Source of the DNA: Effrenium voratum
Taxonomy: Eukaryota; Sar; Dinophyceae; Suessiales; Symbiodiniaceae
DNA: 64,000 nucleotides
Direction of reading: 5' to 3'
Assembly (NCBI GenBank): GCA_963377175.1
Contig: CAUJNA010003243.1
Span: 686,279-750,278 of the forward strand
This document shows positions 31,464 through 42,298 of the stretch, in pieces. Each line of letters opens with the position of its first letter. Positions within the stretch are counted from its first letter, which is position 1. The position numbers and the translations under genes were made by a program. The notes beneath the pieces were generated by a model. The model made no database searches, was not told the DNA's origin, and saw nothing but the letters and a program-made list of their open reading frames with translations.

Positions 31464-34363
31464 TAGCTGGAAGTCATAGTCTTGTAAAACAAGGTGTGAT
31501 TTGAACGCATCGAACAATTCCCCGGAGGCTTTCTGTGGGACAGTCCCAGCCAAAAAAATCGTTGCGACTTCGATTCTTTGCGGGAGGTTTCAGGCAAATG
31601 GCTGACTCAAATGGCCAGTGAATTCATGGTTTGGTTGGAAAGAGGTTGGCTTCCATTTATTTATTTGGTTTCCCTTTCCAACGAAGAAAGGGCCTTCCTC
31701 AAAAACAGACGGGCCCATGACCCATGTAGGGAAAAAGGGACGTACCCACAATGAGGACACTTCCCCACTCATTGAGACCTTGTTTCCCTTTGACAAGTTC
31801 ACCTACGTGACCTTTGTGTGACCTTAAATTTATTAAAGCGCAGAACATGGTCTGAGGGGAGTCCGTCAAAACGGTTCGGAGAAGCAACGCCGAAACCATG
31901 GTGAGAACAATTTATTTGTGGTGGTTTTTGAGGACCCTGTCGCAACACCTTTTGCAGGGCGAAACGACCAAGCAAAACTCATTCGCAGGATATGACGGGA
32001 AGTTCATTTGCTCTGTGTCAAAGTGTTTTTTTGCCTGCGAGACTCGACTCAACGTGAAAGAGTGAGCTAATTACTGTCGAGGCGGGAACCATGCTGGTTT
32101 TATGCCTGTGCACGATTCTGAATTTTCCTGGAAATGGCAGGCGCATGGGGTGGGGATAGTCATGAACCTTTTGTAGCGGGTTTTAGACAATCGCTGAAAA
32201 GGTTTATACTGGGTGTGCCTTTGTTTGAGAGTATTGGTTTCAAAGGCAAAAGGAAAGCCACATTTTTTCTCCAGCTGAAAGCTGTGGGGTCTGTGCCCAG
32301 ATAGGCTCTGGGGTGGGGAAGCTGTCCGGGATCGGAGATTCGGTTCCAGGATGTTCCCGGACTGTTGGGGATACCACCTGGCTTTATTATGATTGTTGTC
32401 AATATTATTATTGTTATTATTGTTATTATTCATATTATTATTGGTATTATTGTTATTATTCCTATTATTATTATTAGTGTTATTTTGGTTTAATTATTTT
32501 TCTTTTCCTTTTTTTTTTTTTGGGGGGGGGGGGGCGCTCAAAACAAGGCGCACCATACAAGGCGAGGCATACAAAGGGAGCTCGGACCATGGCTCCAGGC
32601 GGCGTCGCGGCTGTCGTGCCTTGACTCAGCCGGCTTGGCAAAAGGAACACATATACCATGCGTATCCCATGTGGAGCCACTAGTTTTGGGGTATGTGGGG
32701 GATGCCCATTTTGGTGTGGAGTATTTGTGGAGCCGCTGAGTTTGGGGTATGTCCATGTGTGGTGTGTGGAAACCATGTTTTGGCTTGGGAGTCACATGGA
32801 CAGAAAGGATGCGGCAGTTTGAGTGGACACCACCAATTGATCGGCTTTTGATTTTGGGAAATTCCAGTGACCCCTGTTCTAGGCTAGGATTCTATGTTTA
32901 GCTCTGCTATCCACGACCAGGGGCTTGACTGCTGTTGGCAGGGGAGGCTTTCATTTCAGATGCCCATTTAGGAAGACCTCGCCTTGCGGGTTCCGCGGGT
33001 TCCGCGGGTTCCAATGAAACTCAAAAGTGGGCTGCCATGCAACTTGCCGCCGATCCTTCCTTTTGTTTTTCCTTTGGTATTTGTTCTTATCTTATTCACC
33101 AGTCTGACCTTCCTTCACTCGTCTTAGTCATATTTGTGTAGTCTTAGTTGATTTTCCCCCATTCTTATCCTAGATTTTATCTGTACACCTTTTCTCTTCA
33201 TAAGTCGTGCCTTGCTGCCGCGGTTTTCAGCACGAAGCACCTGCCGTTTGTGACCCGTCCGGACTTGGAGCACGGACGTTCGAAGGTCGAAGTTGGGGTT
33301 GCAAAGCAAAAACGCCGAAGCGCACAGACCCGCAGAAGCCCGGTGGTTGGTCTCACGAATGGCCCCGGGATGGATGCTTTTCCGATTTTTGGTTTCTCCC
33401 TAAACCCCCAAAGGCAGCTGCGTCCCCCAGCCCAACCTGGCAAGCCTGGCTTCTCAAAGCCGCCGCAAAGCCTTGCGGGGTCAAGAGGGTGACCCCCCAA
33501 AACAGCTGGGTTTGTCTGAAAATAGGATGTGAACATCCCAGAACTTTGTCCTTTTGGGTTGCCTTTTGACACCATCCACCAGGGCAACGGACCCGCTCCA
33601 AGGTCCTCCACGGGCGCATTCTCGGCGCCTTGGCTTTGCGCTCAGGCGATTGACCGGCTGGGTATGGGTTAAAGATAACATCTACCAGGATATGGGGGTC
33701 GATTCCCCACCATGACCATGACCATGGCTGCAACTTGGGCGTGGTAGTTGCATCGCAGAAATGCAACTGCTGCTTAGGCAAATCTCGGAGAGTAGAAGAT
33801 GGTATTAAGAACACTTTCCGCGTTCTTTTGTTTCTTTATCTTTTTCCAATCAGCTTTCTGAAAAAGAAATATAATAATAACAATAACACTAAAAATAATA
33901 GTAATAGTATTAAAAGTAATAAAATGATCATCATAATCATAATAATAATGATAATGATACGCATCAGTATACTTATAATCATCATGATAATCATCATCAT
34001 AACAATAACAATAATAATTAATAATCATGATAAACATAATAATTAAAGTATAATAACAAAAATAGTAATAATAGTAATAATAATAATAGTTACAACAATA
34101 ACAATAATAATAATAATAACAATAATAATAAAAACAAAAGCACATGCGGCAAATCACCTGGGGCAACTCGCGTGGGGTACTTTCCCGAGGCAAGAGGAAA
34201 ACTCCTCCCCGCCGTGGCGAAGCCGCCTCGCTTTCTTGCAGCCCGTTCGTGTTTTTTTTTTGGGGGGGGGCAGTGCCTTTTTTTTAAACCCCCCCCGCCC
34301 CCGTGGCCCATTTTATTGGGATTGGGGGGGGGTTCTGCTGTTTGGGTTTAACAATCTTGGCAG
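31464..34363. other. microsatellite-rich DNA, no supported gene
   Basis: ATT repeats at 32,396-32,490, a T/G run at 32,510-32,535 and the AAT/ATC field at 33,870-34,131. A + ORF at 33,148-33,492 (CLAAAVFSTKHLPFVTRPDL, then a basic stretch) is weakly protein-like. 31,615-31,700 has TTTGGTTGGAAAGAGG and CCCTTTCCAACGAAG inverted blocks. Confidence 0.4.
33870..34131. repeat. AAT/ATC-rich microsatellite
   Basis: Imperfect AAT, ATC and ATG triplets for 260 bp. Asparagine/isoleucine and tyrosine-rich ORFs are artefacts. Confidence 0.92.
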
Positions 34364-34443
34364 AAGCGACCCTCAAAGGGTTTGGAGCCCTGCTCAAGTG
34401 CTTGGATCCAATGAAGGTGCGTTGCCTGGTGCCAGAATCATGG

Positions 34444-34520
<77 letters not shown>

Positions 34521-34771
34521 GCCGAAGAATACTTGGACCAAGAGCCGGGCGGTCTACCTCTCAGACCAACAGATCTACACGTGGTTGTTGCTGGGAAACA
34601 CTACATTTTTGCTTATTGTGGTTTAGTGGGACATCCCCGCTTAAGTGCTAAGATTTGAATTTTTGCCTCCCTTAATGTCAACCAAGGAATACTTATTGGT
34701 GGAGTTGGAATGTCAGTGTTAAAGGGTCACCCAAGAGGCATGCGACTATTCTCTATTCTGAACGACCCTAA
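34364..34771 (+). CDS. ORF with 26-leucine tract, interrupted by a long Fam5 element
   Basis: TTGGCAG precedes the exon. The frame GCG ACC CTC AAA reads ATLKGFGALLKCLDPMKVRC, then LVPESW and 26 consecutive TTG codons (34,444-34,521), then LPKNT. Deleting 34,535-34,694 (Fam5 plus one GAATACTT) continues in phase as YWWSWNVSVKGSPKRHATIL to a TAA at 34,769-34,771. There are 82 codons after the two split-codon bases. Polyleucine of this length is unusual, so the TTG tract may instead be a microsatellite in non-coding DNA. No family recognised. Confidence 0.4.
34442..34521. repeat. (TTG)26 microsatellite
   Basis: 26 perfect TTG units, in phase with the surrounding ORF. Confidence 0.97.
34535..34686 (+). 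mobile_element. Fam5 element, long form, exact 8-bp duplication
   Basis: GAATACTT at 34,527-34,534 and 34,687-34,694. Left end GGACCAAGAGCCGGGCGG, right end AATGTCAACCAAG. With the boundary before the duplication, the intron would be GA...AG. Confidence 0.88.
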
Positions 34772-34865
34772 AAACCCATAACCAAAGATGTGGTTGCAAG
34801 CTCAAACTGTTGGAGAATTCCGATTCGCCTCAGGAAGAAGTGTAGGTTTGGCTGGGATGTGTTGA

Positions 34866-35187
34866 ACTAGCTCTCCATTCCTCGGCGTGAGCGTCCAGCT
34901 TGAGGCTCAAGGTTTTTGGGACAATGGCGTGGTTGTTCTTGGGACACATTTTACATTTTGCTTATTGTGGCTTAGTGGTTGAAATCCCACAACACGACAC
35001 AGTCCCAAAAAACCAACTTAACCGCTAAGAAATAGAATGTTGCTCCCCTTCCAACGTCAACCAAGATGGGAACCTCAAAATGGCCAAAGGTTTCCCCCTT
35101 GGTTTCCCTTTGCAAAGCTCCCTTTCAGGGAGATTGGAACGGGAGCAGCGTCCAGCCATGAAGCTGGTTGGCACCAACTGTCACTGA
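34866..35187 (+). CDS. 60-codon ORF interrupted by a Fam5 element
   Basis: The frame from ACT 34,866 reads LGVSVQLEAQGFWDNG. Deleting 34,928-35,069 (Fam5 plus one ATGG) continues in phase as NLKMAKGFPLGFPLQSSLSG and so on to a TGA at 35,185-35,187. Short, so chance openness cannot be excluded. Unrecognised. Confidence 0.3.
34928..35065 (+). mobile_element. Fam5 element
   Basis: CGTGGTTGTTCTTGGGACAC and CCTTCCAACGTCAACCAAG ends with an ATGG flank on both sides. The interior has an extra AACACGACACAGTCCC block. Confidence 0.75.
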
Positions 35188-35510
35188 GGTCAGTGCAGGA
35201 TGCCCAGCCTTTTGCCACACATTCCATGGAAAGCTTGCCACTGGGAGGACATCAAGGTTGGTCGCAAGAGTTGATCAACAACCAACACCTCTCCTTCAAA
35301 GGGAGCAACAAACATGAGGTGGTCTAAACAGTTTGGTTGGGCATGGCTCCTTGAGTTCCAACAGTTTGAGTTCCAAGGGCATGCGCTGGAGTTGACCCTT
35401 TGCTTGAGTTTCAAGGGCATGCATCCCCCCGCCCCCAACACCCCCTGAGGAAACATGTTTGCTTCCGCAAGGGCTGAGAAGAGCGCAGCACCGGAAGCGG
35501 GGTCGCCCAG

Positions 35511-36167
35511 TTGCGGGACACTGCTTTCATGGCGCCCAAGGGGGGGGAGGAGAGGAGGGGGGAGGGAGCCCAAATTGGATCTTACGCCTTTAATCAGGCC
35601 TTATTTGGGCTCCCTCCTCTCCGAGCCCATGTTTTCCTTTCAATGGAAGCCAAAAAAAGGACGGCTCACACATTTTGGGCCCTTTTCGACCAACCCGGCT
35701 TCTTTTTTGGGCACCCAAGATGCCTGTCGGACAGCGGTCTTTCAAGGTTAGGGTTTTTCGCGGGCGCCGGGTTAGGTTTGGGGAAGCCAAATGGCTGTGG
35801 CTCAAAAACATGTGCCCATTGTTTGGCCCCTTGAATAGGAACAAAGACCAAGACCTGCGTACCCCCAGCTATTTATAACCCCAGCTGTTTAATTTTGAGC
35901 CACACCCAACTGGCTGTGGCTCAAAAAACCGGTACCAAAATGGAACCCTGGTAAGTGGAAACTTGGACCAAAAGCTGCGGTTCGCCCCTCCTGTTTAATT
36001 TTGAGCCACGCCCAACTGGAAATCAGTCCCTGCGCCGAAGTGGGAAACGTGAGGCGCCGAGCTTCTCGGCCCGCACCGAGAGGGTGGAGCGAGATCGAGC
36101 TCGCCCAGGACCCGGGCGGGTGTTTGGTCTCCGAGCCAAACGCTTTTTGATTTATGTGTTGGGGTAG
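35511..36167 (+). CDS. 144-codon ORF interrupted by a tandem pair of Fam3 elements
   Basis: Deleting 35,795-36,019 joins ...FFAGAGLGLGKPN to NQSLRRSGKREAPSFSARTE followed by VERDRARPGPGRVFGLRAKR and ends at TAG 36,165-36,167, exactly in phase (284 + 148 nt). The C-terminal 48 residues are strongly basic and GC-ending. The N-terminal half contains a large hairpin (35,543-35,620) and may not be coding. No ATG defines the start. No family recognised. Confidence 0.38.
35543..35620. other. long inverted repeat
   Basis: GGAGGGAGCCCAAAT (near 35,560-35,576) is complementary to ATTTGGGCTCCCTCC (near 35,602-35,617), with extra pairing of GGAGAGGA to TCTCC outside. A short hairpin element is likely, single copy here. 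Confidence 0.7.
35795..35905 (+). mobile_element. Fam3 element, first of tandem pair
   Basis: CTGTGGCTCAAAAACATG and TTAATTTTGAGCCACAC ends. Flanks CCAAATGG (35,787-35,794) and CCAACTGG (35,906-35,913) differ at one base. Confidence 0.8.
35914..36011 (+). mobile_element. Fam3 element, second of tandem pair
   Basis: CTGTGGCTCAAAAAACCGG and TTAATTTTGAGCCACGC ends. The exact flanks CCAACTGG occur at 35,906-35,913 and 36,012-36,019. Confidence 0.85.
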
Positions 36168-37726
36168 ACTAAACACCCTTGTTTTGACCCGCAGTGTGTG
36201 TGTGTGGCTTCGTTTTTTGTTTGAGGGTGCCATTTCTTTCCACCATTTATTCCAGAACATGCGGTTCTTGAGGGCACCGGAACTCTTTTCACATTTTGTT
36301 TGAAGAACGCACCCGGCGCCAGGAGCCTCCCAGCCCTTTGGCCTGAGGTGCGGAGTCGCCTCCGCCCGGTGGGCGGAGGTGGAATTTGGTGTTCGGGGAG
36401 TGGATGTGGCAAGCCGAGGGGCAGGATTTTGGTGTGTGCTCGCCTGTGTTTACCTCTTTGTTTTCCAGTTTTTTTTTGTGTGTTTTAACCAGTTCTTACT
36501 ACTCGCAGTTTTTTTCTTTTCTGTTTTTACCTGTTTGTGTTTCTTACCGAAACAAGAAGACGCCTTGACACCAACGAGCTTTTGCTTTGCCTAGCAGGAG
36601 ATTTCAGAACTGGCAAGTTGGATTTGAGGTTGCCACTTGTGGTACCCAAGGTTGGGCATCTCAGAAAGGATTATTTCCAGGATGCCTGGGTGGAGAGCAC
36701 TCTTCCGCTGTGCAGATTTGCTCAACTCTTCGTGACTGCATCTTGTGCGAGGGCATGTTCAACGACGCGTTGTTGAACAAGTAAGGCAACTATTTTCCCT
36801 CACGCGCTGCTTTCAGATATCAGCATGTGCGCTAATTCAAAGAAGGCAGCTAAACCGCATCCACGCGGGTTCTCATGTTGTTGCTGTTGTGCAATTGATG
36901 TCACCGCTGCCGTTTTGCGCTTGCATGCGTGCCCGTGAAAATCTGCTGGGGGGCCAGTTGCTCCCCGGAAATGAACTGGATCGCTTGGATGGGTGGGGGG
37001 CATTGGCATTTGGATAGAGCAGAGCCAGGCAAGAGCAGCGGCGACCAGCGCAGGCCGGTTTTGGTGTTCCTTGGCATGACTCAGCACGCGCGATGCGCGA
37101 TGCGCGCGCGTGTGCAAGTTCTGATTCCTCTCGGCTGAGATGTTCACACTTGCGGCTTTCAAGACTTAGATCTGTTGGCTTCAGAGCGACTTTGCCGAGG
37201 TAGCTGCCCCTTCTGGTGGCTGCTCCGCACTTGCAGTTTTCAAGACTTGTTGACTTCTGTGTGCGTTGGTGAAACGCATGACTTTCCCGAAAGAGAGATC
37301 GAGTATTTGTCTTCCACCCGGGGAGGACAAGAAACGGAACGGCAGAAAGAGAGAGCCAGAGAGAAAGGCAAATAAACAGAAGGAAAGAAAACAACACCGC
37401 CTTGATCAACATGCAAGTGCTCTTTTTCGGAAGGCTGTTCTTTTGGATAGGGTTTTTTCTTCACACTTCCATGTGAGGCTATTGAGTGGACATGTACTGA
37501 GCTTCACTGTTGGATCATGTGTTTAGGTTTTTAGTTGTTTTTTCTTCTTTTGTTTCTGTTCATTCTTAGTCGGGGCTTGCTAAAAAAACACAAAAAACTC
37601 CCAGACCGTGCTTCACGGGTTGACACAGCGAAAGGGCCTTGGAAGATGGCTAGAGGCTCCAGGGAAAGGGCTTCAAGGGAAATGGCGAACGAAGGCCTAC
37701 GTGGCTTCCTGGGAAATGCCCAGAGG

Positions 37727-37803
37727 CTCTCTTTCTCTCTCTCTCTCTTTCTCTCTCTGGGTGTGGGTGTGGGTGTGGGTGTGGCTCTCTCTCTCTCTCT
37801 CTC
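37727..37803. repeat. TC and GTGTGG microsatellites
   Basis: CTCTCTCTCT, GTGTGGGTGTGG and CTCTCTCTCT in succession. Confidence 0.9.
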
Positions 37804-37949
37804 GAGACAGCTCGACGGCTCAACCCGGCTCGCCAGGCGCCCGTCCCGCCGCGCGAAGCGCCGCGCGAGGCAGCTTTGCGCGAGCGGGTGCAGCCAGGCG
37901 CGGGGGGGTGCTCCGAAACGAGGGGCGGTCCGTATACGTGATCCTTTAA

Positions 37950-38069
37950 GTAGATCCCCCAGTAGTGCCCTTTTTATTTTTTTGGAGGGGGAGGGTTCCC
38001 GTGCTAAAATAGACTACAGAAAAAAGTGGGTACCGACTTATTCTAAGCTCTCTACTGGAGGACCTAGCT
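37950..38069 (+). mobile_element. Fam8 element
   Basis: GATCCCCCAGTAGTGCCC and CTCTACTGGAGGACCTAG are an inverted repeat (CCAGTAG/CTACTGG). The core has GCTAAAATAGACTACAG. Protein-like frames lie on each side (GRSVYV and LLVCDEQIYVEQVLSHLG), but the exact join is not clean. Confidence 0.75.
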
Positions 38070-38814
38070 GTTGGTTTGTGATGAGCAAATTTATGTTGAG
38101 CAGGTCTTATCTCATTTAGGCTTGTGTTAAAGGGAAGTGATTCAAAGAACCTGTCAAACTGGCATGTTTATTACATTAGCTCAGTTGGCCAAGCGGGTGT
38201 GATATTTAATGGACATCATTTAGGTGGGGATTCACGCCCGCCAATCACTTTGGAAGTGCAATGATGTGGATCCTGTTCTTGGGGAGGTGGTAACATGGCA
38301 CCATGAGCAATGATAGCAACCTGCATTTGACCGAGTGTCTTTTTCTGCTGTACCGACTTCAATGCCACGTCGGTCATGTCCCTACAGAAGCAACCGATTC
38401 CGCAGCCAAAGTGGTTTAGATACAGGGTGGCGGGTGCTCGACCAGTTTATCTGGAACCACTGCTTTGTGCTATACCGTGCAGGCTGCGGTTCTTGATGCT
38501 AGCTCTGGGCTTGACACGGTGGAAGTTTGCTCAATGAGAGTGCTGATGGGTGGAGCTGCCGATGCTTTGCAGACTGATTTGTGAACTCACTGTTCCTTGC
38601 CAGAGGCCTTGCGCTTGCAACCAAGCTTGGTACCCCGGACCAATGCCCAACGTCCTGCCTCGTCATCCCCGTGTTGTACACGGAGCTGTCTCGTCAAGCA
38701 CTATGGCCTGCACGTCGAAGGAGGCCTCTGCCGGTTTTTTATTCCGCACCAATGCCGATTGAGGGGATTGCGTCCGGTGGGAAATCCCCACTTAACTGCT
38801 AATCGAGGTCGCGG

Positions 38815-38910
38815 GTTCGCTTCGGTCCTAGTTGCTGGCTCGCTTCGGTCCTAGTTTTCATCTCGCTTCGGTCCTAGTTTCCTTACTCGCTTCGGTCCTA
38901 GTTTCTTCGC
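38815..38910. repeat. 23-24 bp tandem repeat, 4 copies
   Basis: The unit TCGCTTCGGTCCTAGTT plus 6-7 variable bases is repeated four times. Confidence 0.9.
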
Positions 38911-38922
38911 CGTTGACTATGG

Positions 38923-39350
38923 TGTTTGAGAGGCAACATCCTTGACCCCACCCCACCCGGCATGTCTTGTTGTTAGGTGTTTGAGAGGCAACATCCTTGT
39001 CGACCCCACCCCGCCCGGCATGTCTTGTTGTTAGGTGTTTGAGAGGCAACATCCTTGTCGACCCCACCCCGCCCGGCATGTCTTGTTGTTAAGTGTTTGA
39101 GAGGCAACATCCTTGTCGACCCCACCCCGCCCGGCATGTCTTGTTGTTAGGTGTTTGAGAGGCAACATCCTTGTCGACCCCACCCCGCCCGGCATGTCTT
39201 GCTGGTAGGTGTTTGAGAGGCAACATCCTTGTCGACCCCACCCCACCCGGCATGTCTTGTTGTTAGGTGTTTGAGAGGCAACATCCTTGTCGACCCCACC
39301 CCACGCGGCATGTCTTGTTGTTAGGTGTTTGAGAGGCAACACCCTTTGCG
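38923..39350. repeat. 58-bp minisatellite, about 7 copies
   Basis: The unit starts TGTTTGAGAGGCAACATCC, includes GTCGACCCCACCCCGCCCGG and ends CATGTCTTGTTGTTAGG. The first copy is 55 bp (lacks GTC). The last is diverged. Confidence 0.95.
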
Positions 39351-40915
39351 TGTGTCCTGTTGTTAGTGCTCAAAAAGCTATCTTCCACTGCGCCTGAAGT
39401 GATCCAAAAAATGCGACAGAAGTGATCCGCAAATGCTCAAACTACGACCAGAGTGAGTGGATTTCAGCTGCGACCAAAGTGATCCAAAATCTGCGACCAA
39501 AGTGATCCCCCCGCCGATTGGGTCCGGTGGGAAATCCCCACTTAACTGCTAAAATTTATTATTTTTGCTCCTCTTTTTTCGTCAATCAAGTTTGAGTGGT
39601 AAACAGAACCCCCCCCCCCCCCCCCCCCCCCCAACACGCCACGTGTTCTCTCTAGATGTCGCGGCCTAGGAGCGCCCGCGCCCCCGTCGGCGCCGTCGGG
39701 GACCCGGGGGGAGAGCTTTTCTTGCCTGAGAATGAGGCATGGTTTGGTTGGAGGGTTCCCTAGATGTCCCTCTTTGTGGTTGGAACCATCACCTTTTGGA
39801 CCACAAGTTCAGGTGAGTTTCATTTTGGTGGGGTGATGTTGAAAAGGGAAATATAGGGAGCCCTGTTTGTTGGAGGGTACCCTTTTTGTGATGGTTTTGA
39901 AGAGACCAACATGACAACCACAATTCTTTGGTCCCCGTATTTTTTGACACTGAGGGGCATCGCAGGGGGATTTGCGGCTCTGCGGATTCTTGGCTAGACC
40001 CGGGCGTTTATTGAGCAGGATCGGGTGTTTTTTTCGTTTGAACATCACTGCAGCATTTTGGCCCTCCGAAAACCTAGTCACGGAGCCCAATTTTCTTGGT
40101 GCTTGTTTTTGAGGGCTTCCTTGTAAACTTGAGCTGGACATGCGCGGCTAGAAACCAAGAGACCAACCAAGATGCCGTCTGACGCAAATATACTGGCTGC
40201 TCTCCAGGGGATGAGGAAAGGCATGAGCAGGGGCATAACCTACGGCTCTATTTGGCGTGGATGAACATCCATTTGCCACCTATTTTGATGTTCACCAGGG
40301 GTACAGGGTTTTGACCCACAGCCATATCTGCCACAAACCAATGGGTTGAATTTGAGAAAAAGGTGACGACGCCCGTAACGCGCCCTGCGTTTTCAGCAAC
40401 TCACCCCGACCGCGAAAACCTCGCCTGCCAAAAAGAATGTTCCGGATGCCTCAAATCCTCCACGACGGTGTTGTCATTTTGGACCTGACATGCGTTTCGC
40501 CGAGGCGAAATCACGTTTCTTGAAAGAAGCAGGAAAGCGAAACTTCGTTTTTTTGCGAAGCTTTTATAGATCAGGCCGCCATATAGCTCAGGCCGACATG
40601 CACAGCTTGCCAGCTGCTGATACAGTGCTGAGCGGGGTCAGTTGAGCGGTTTGCTTATCATTTGGCAGCGCGTGGATGCAGTGCTGAGCGGGGTTGCTTG
40701 AGCGGGCGTGCTTATCATTTGGCAGGGCGTGGATACAGGTGTGCAAGGGAGGCGTTGCGCGGAGTGATGAAGTTGGTGACAACGCCTGTCGGAACCCCGC
40801 GAACAAACGAACCCGTGAAACGTCAAAATTGGCTAAACCTGTAAAACGTCTAAAAACGCAGGGTGCGGTTTGAGCGTTCTCACCATAACCTATGGTTCCA
40901 TTCTGGGGTGGATGA
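39351..40915. other. repeats and Fam2/Fam5 fragments, no supported gene
   Basis: 39,385-39,505 carries five loose copies of TGCGACCAAAGTGATCC. 39,527-39,592 is a right-half Fam5. 39,609-39,632 is a C run. 40,233-40,327 is a diverged Fam2. 40,620-40,740 holds two copies of a 60-bp unit (GTGCTGAGCGGGG, then TGCTTATCATTTGGCAG). Confidence 0.45.
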
Positions 40916-41379
40916 ACACCGGTCGCTGAGGCCCGAACCTGGCAGGACTCCGGCAAACGAGTTCGTGTCCTGCGCGGCTGGTTGGGCCAGACATACACAG
41001 GGCTCCGAAGAAAAGAAATTCATGTGGCAACCATTTGAACCATGTGGCTTTTTCCACCTAAAATATCTCCATTTGGCAACCGTTTGAAAAATGGCTTTTT
41101 CCACCTTTGATGAAGGGAAACCACCATTTGCAAGTCAATGTTCAGGTGCATAATGTAAGGATCCCTGAGACATCCCCCACCGAAATGTTCACCATTGCGG
41201 GCCTCACTAAAAAGGAGGCATCGCCCCAGCAAAGGGGCGATGTCGTTTCCCGGAGGAAGGGGGAAAGGAATGCACAAAGAGAGTTCGATCCTAGAGATTT
41301 TGGGGAGTTTACTTTGAACTGGCAGGGTCCGAGCGCTGGGTGCAGGGTCCGAGTTTTGGGGGCTGGCTCGTGTCGGTGA
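40916..41379 (+). CDS. 95-codon ORF interrupted by a Fam7 element
   Basis: The frame ACA 40,916 to TAC 40,996 reads VAEARTWQDSGKRVRVLRGW. Deleting 40,997-41,175 (Fam7 plus one AGACATNC copy) continues in phase as TEMFTIAGLTKKEASPQQRG, DVVSRRKGERNAQREFDPRD and FGEFTLNWQ to a TGA at 41,377-41,379. Just before the stop, TGTCG-GTGAGT could be a GT donor, so it may be an internal exon. Charged and protein-like; no domain recognised. Two other frames are also open across the join, which weakens the case. Confidence 0.42.
40997..41167 (+). mobile_element. Fam7 element with 8-bp near-duplication
   Basis: ACAGGGCTCCGAAG and AAGGATCCCTG ends. AGACATAC (40,989-40,996) and AGACATCC (41,168-41,175) match at 7 of 8. 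The interior shows an internal duplication of the CATTTGGCAACC and TGGCTTTTTCCACC segment. Confidence 0.82.
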
Positions 41380-41971
41380 GTCTCCCAAGTTCATTTTGCG
41401 CCAGGGGGCCTATTTTGGTAGGCTTCCATTTGCTGAAATGATTTGTTTTTATTCTCCCCTGTTGGTTTCAAAGGGAATCTATCACTACTGGTAATATATA
41501 TTATTATTTTTTTAATTTTTTCCAGGGGACTTGAGCAAGTGGAGGTAGGGCTTCATGGCATTTGATCAAAAGGTCCAATGGACATGTGATGAACCCATGG
41601 GTTGGAAAACCACGAAGAAGAATGAGATTTCCAAATTGGTCGTATTTGTCCATGGGTCCTTGTATTGTGTATTTCTTTCCTTTTTGGTAGAACACTTTGG
41701 CCCATTTGAGGTGAGTTTCCCCTTTTTGGGGTGATATCCGTTTGGGGTGAGTTTCCAAGTTCCTCTTTTCAGGGTGATATGCTTCCGGAGAACTATAGGG
41801 AGGCTTGGCGATGCTTTCTGCGGAGTACACATTTGTGATCATCTTGTTGCAAAGACTTTGAGAGATATCGGTATGGCTTTTTTAAGGTGCCCGTGTTTTT
41901 GGTTTGAAAGGAAACCAACAGGACAATCACCATTTTTTGTAGGGGGGTCCTACAAAACGAACACTTTGAGA

Positions 41972-42070
41972 GATACTGCGGCTGGGCGAAATTCGGTCGC
42001 ACCACGTTGAAACCGTGGTTGAAACCATTGTTTGTTGGTATTTACAGGGGATTATCTTTCCAGAGTTTCT
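41972..42070. mobile_element. Fam11 element, diverged
   Basis: GATACTGCGGCTGGGCGAAA, TTCGGTCGCACCACGTTG and AAACCATTG follow the order of the 44,484 copy, including the preceding GCGAACACTTTGA-like block. Confidence 0.5.
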
Positions 42071-42298
42071 TAGGTGCAGGATTTCTGTCTGGTTTTGGGG
42101 AACCGCCCCCCTCTTGGTGGATTTTGGTTTGGGCAACCCAAAGAGAAAGCTGGAGGTCCCTTCATTTTGGGGCAAGCTCATAGCAACTGCCGCTTGCCCC
42201 ATTTTCATTTTTTCTCTTCTACCCACAAGAAAGAGACACCGATGCGGGGCATTTTTTCTTGACAGCTTGTCAAAACGGACCCGTCGCGGTGACCCCAG

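Larger units (their letters stand above)
36168..38816. other. low gene content; microsatellites, Fam8 and Fam5 fragments
   Basis: A + ORF at 36,537-36,776 (RRRLDTNELLLCLAGDFRTG, then KLDLRLPLVVPKVGHLRKDY) is protein-like but unrecognised. 37,727-37,803 is TC and GTGTGG repeat. Fam8 is at 37,950. 38,177-38,200 has TAGCTCAGTTGGCCAAGCGG, like a tRNA A-box region, without a convincing cloverleaf. A Fam5 fragment (GGGAAATCCCCACTTAACTG) lies at 38,779-38,800. Confidence 0.4.

Noticed and set aside
37950..38100. Frame restoration across the Fam8 copy at 37,950
   Set aside because: Protein-like frames exist on both sides, but joining them requires removing about 10 bases beyond the element with no direct repeat to justify it.
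38177..38245. tRNA-like boxes (TAGCTCAGTTGGCCAAGC and GGGGATTCACGCCC)
   Set aside because: No acceptor stem or anticodon arm can be folded; at best a decayed tRNA-derived element.
41219..41242. CATCGCCCC/GGGGCGATG hairpin resembling a bacterial terminator
   Set aside because: The context is a eukaryotic coding-like frame and there is no T-run; likely chance within the ORF at 40,916-41,379.
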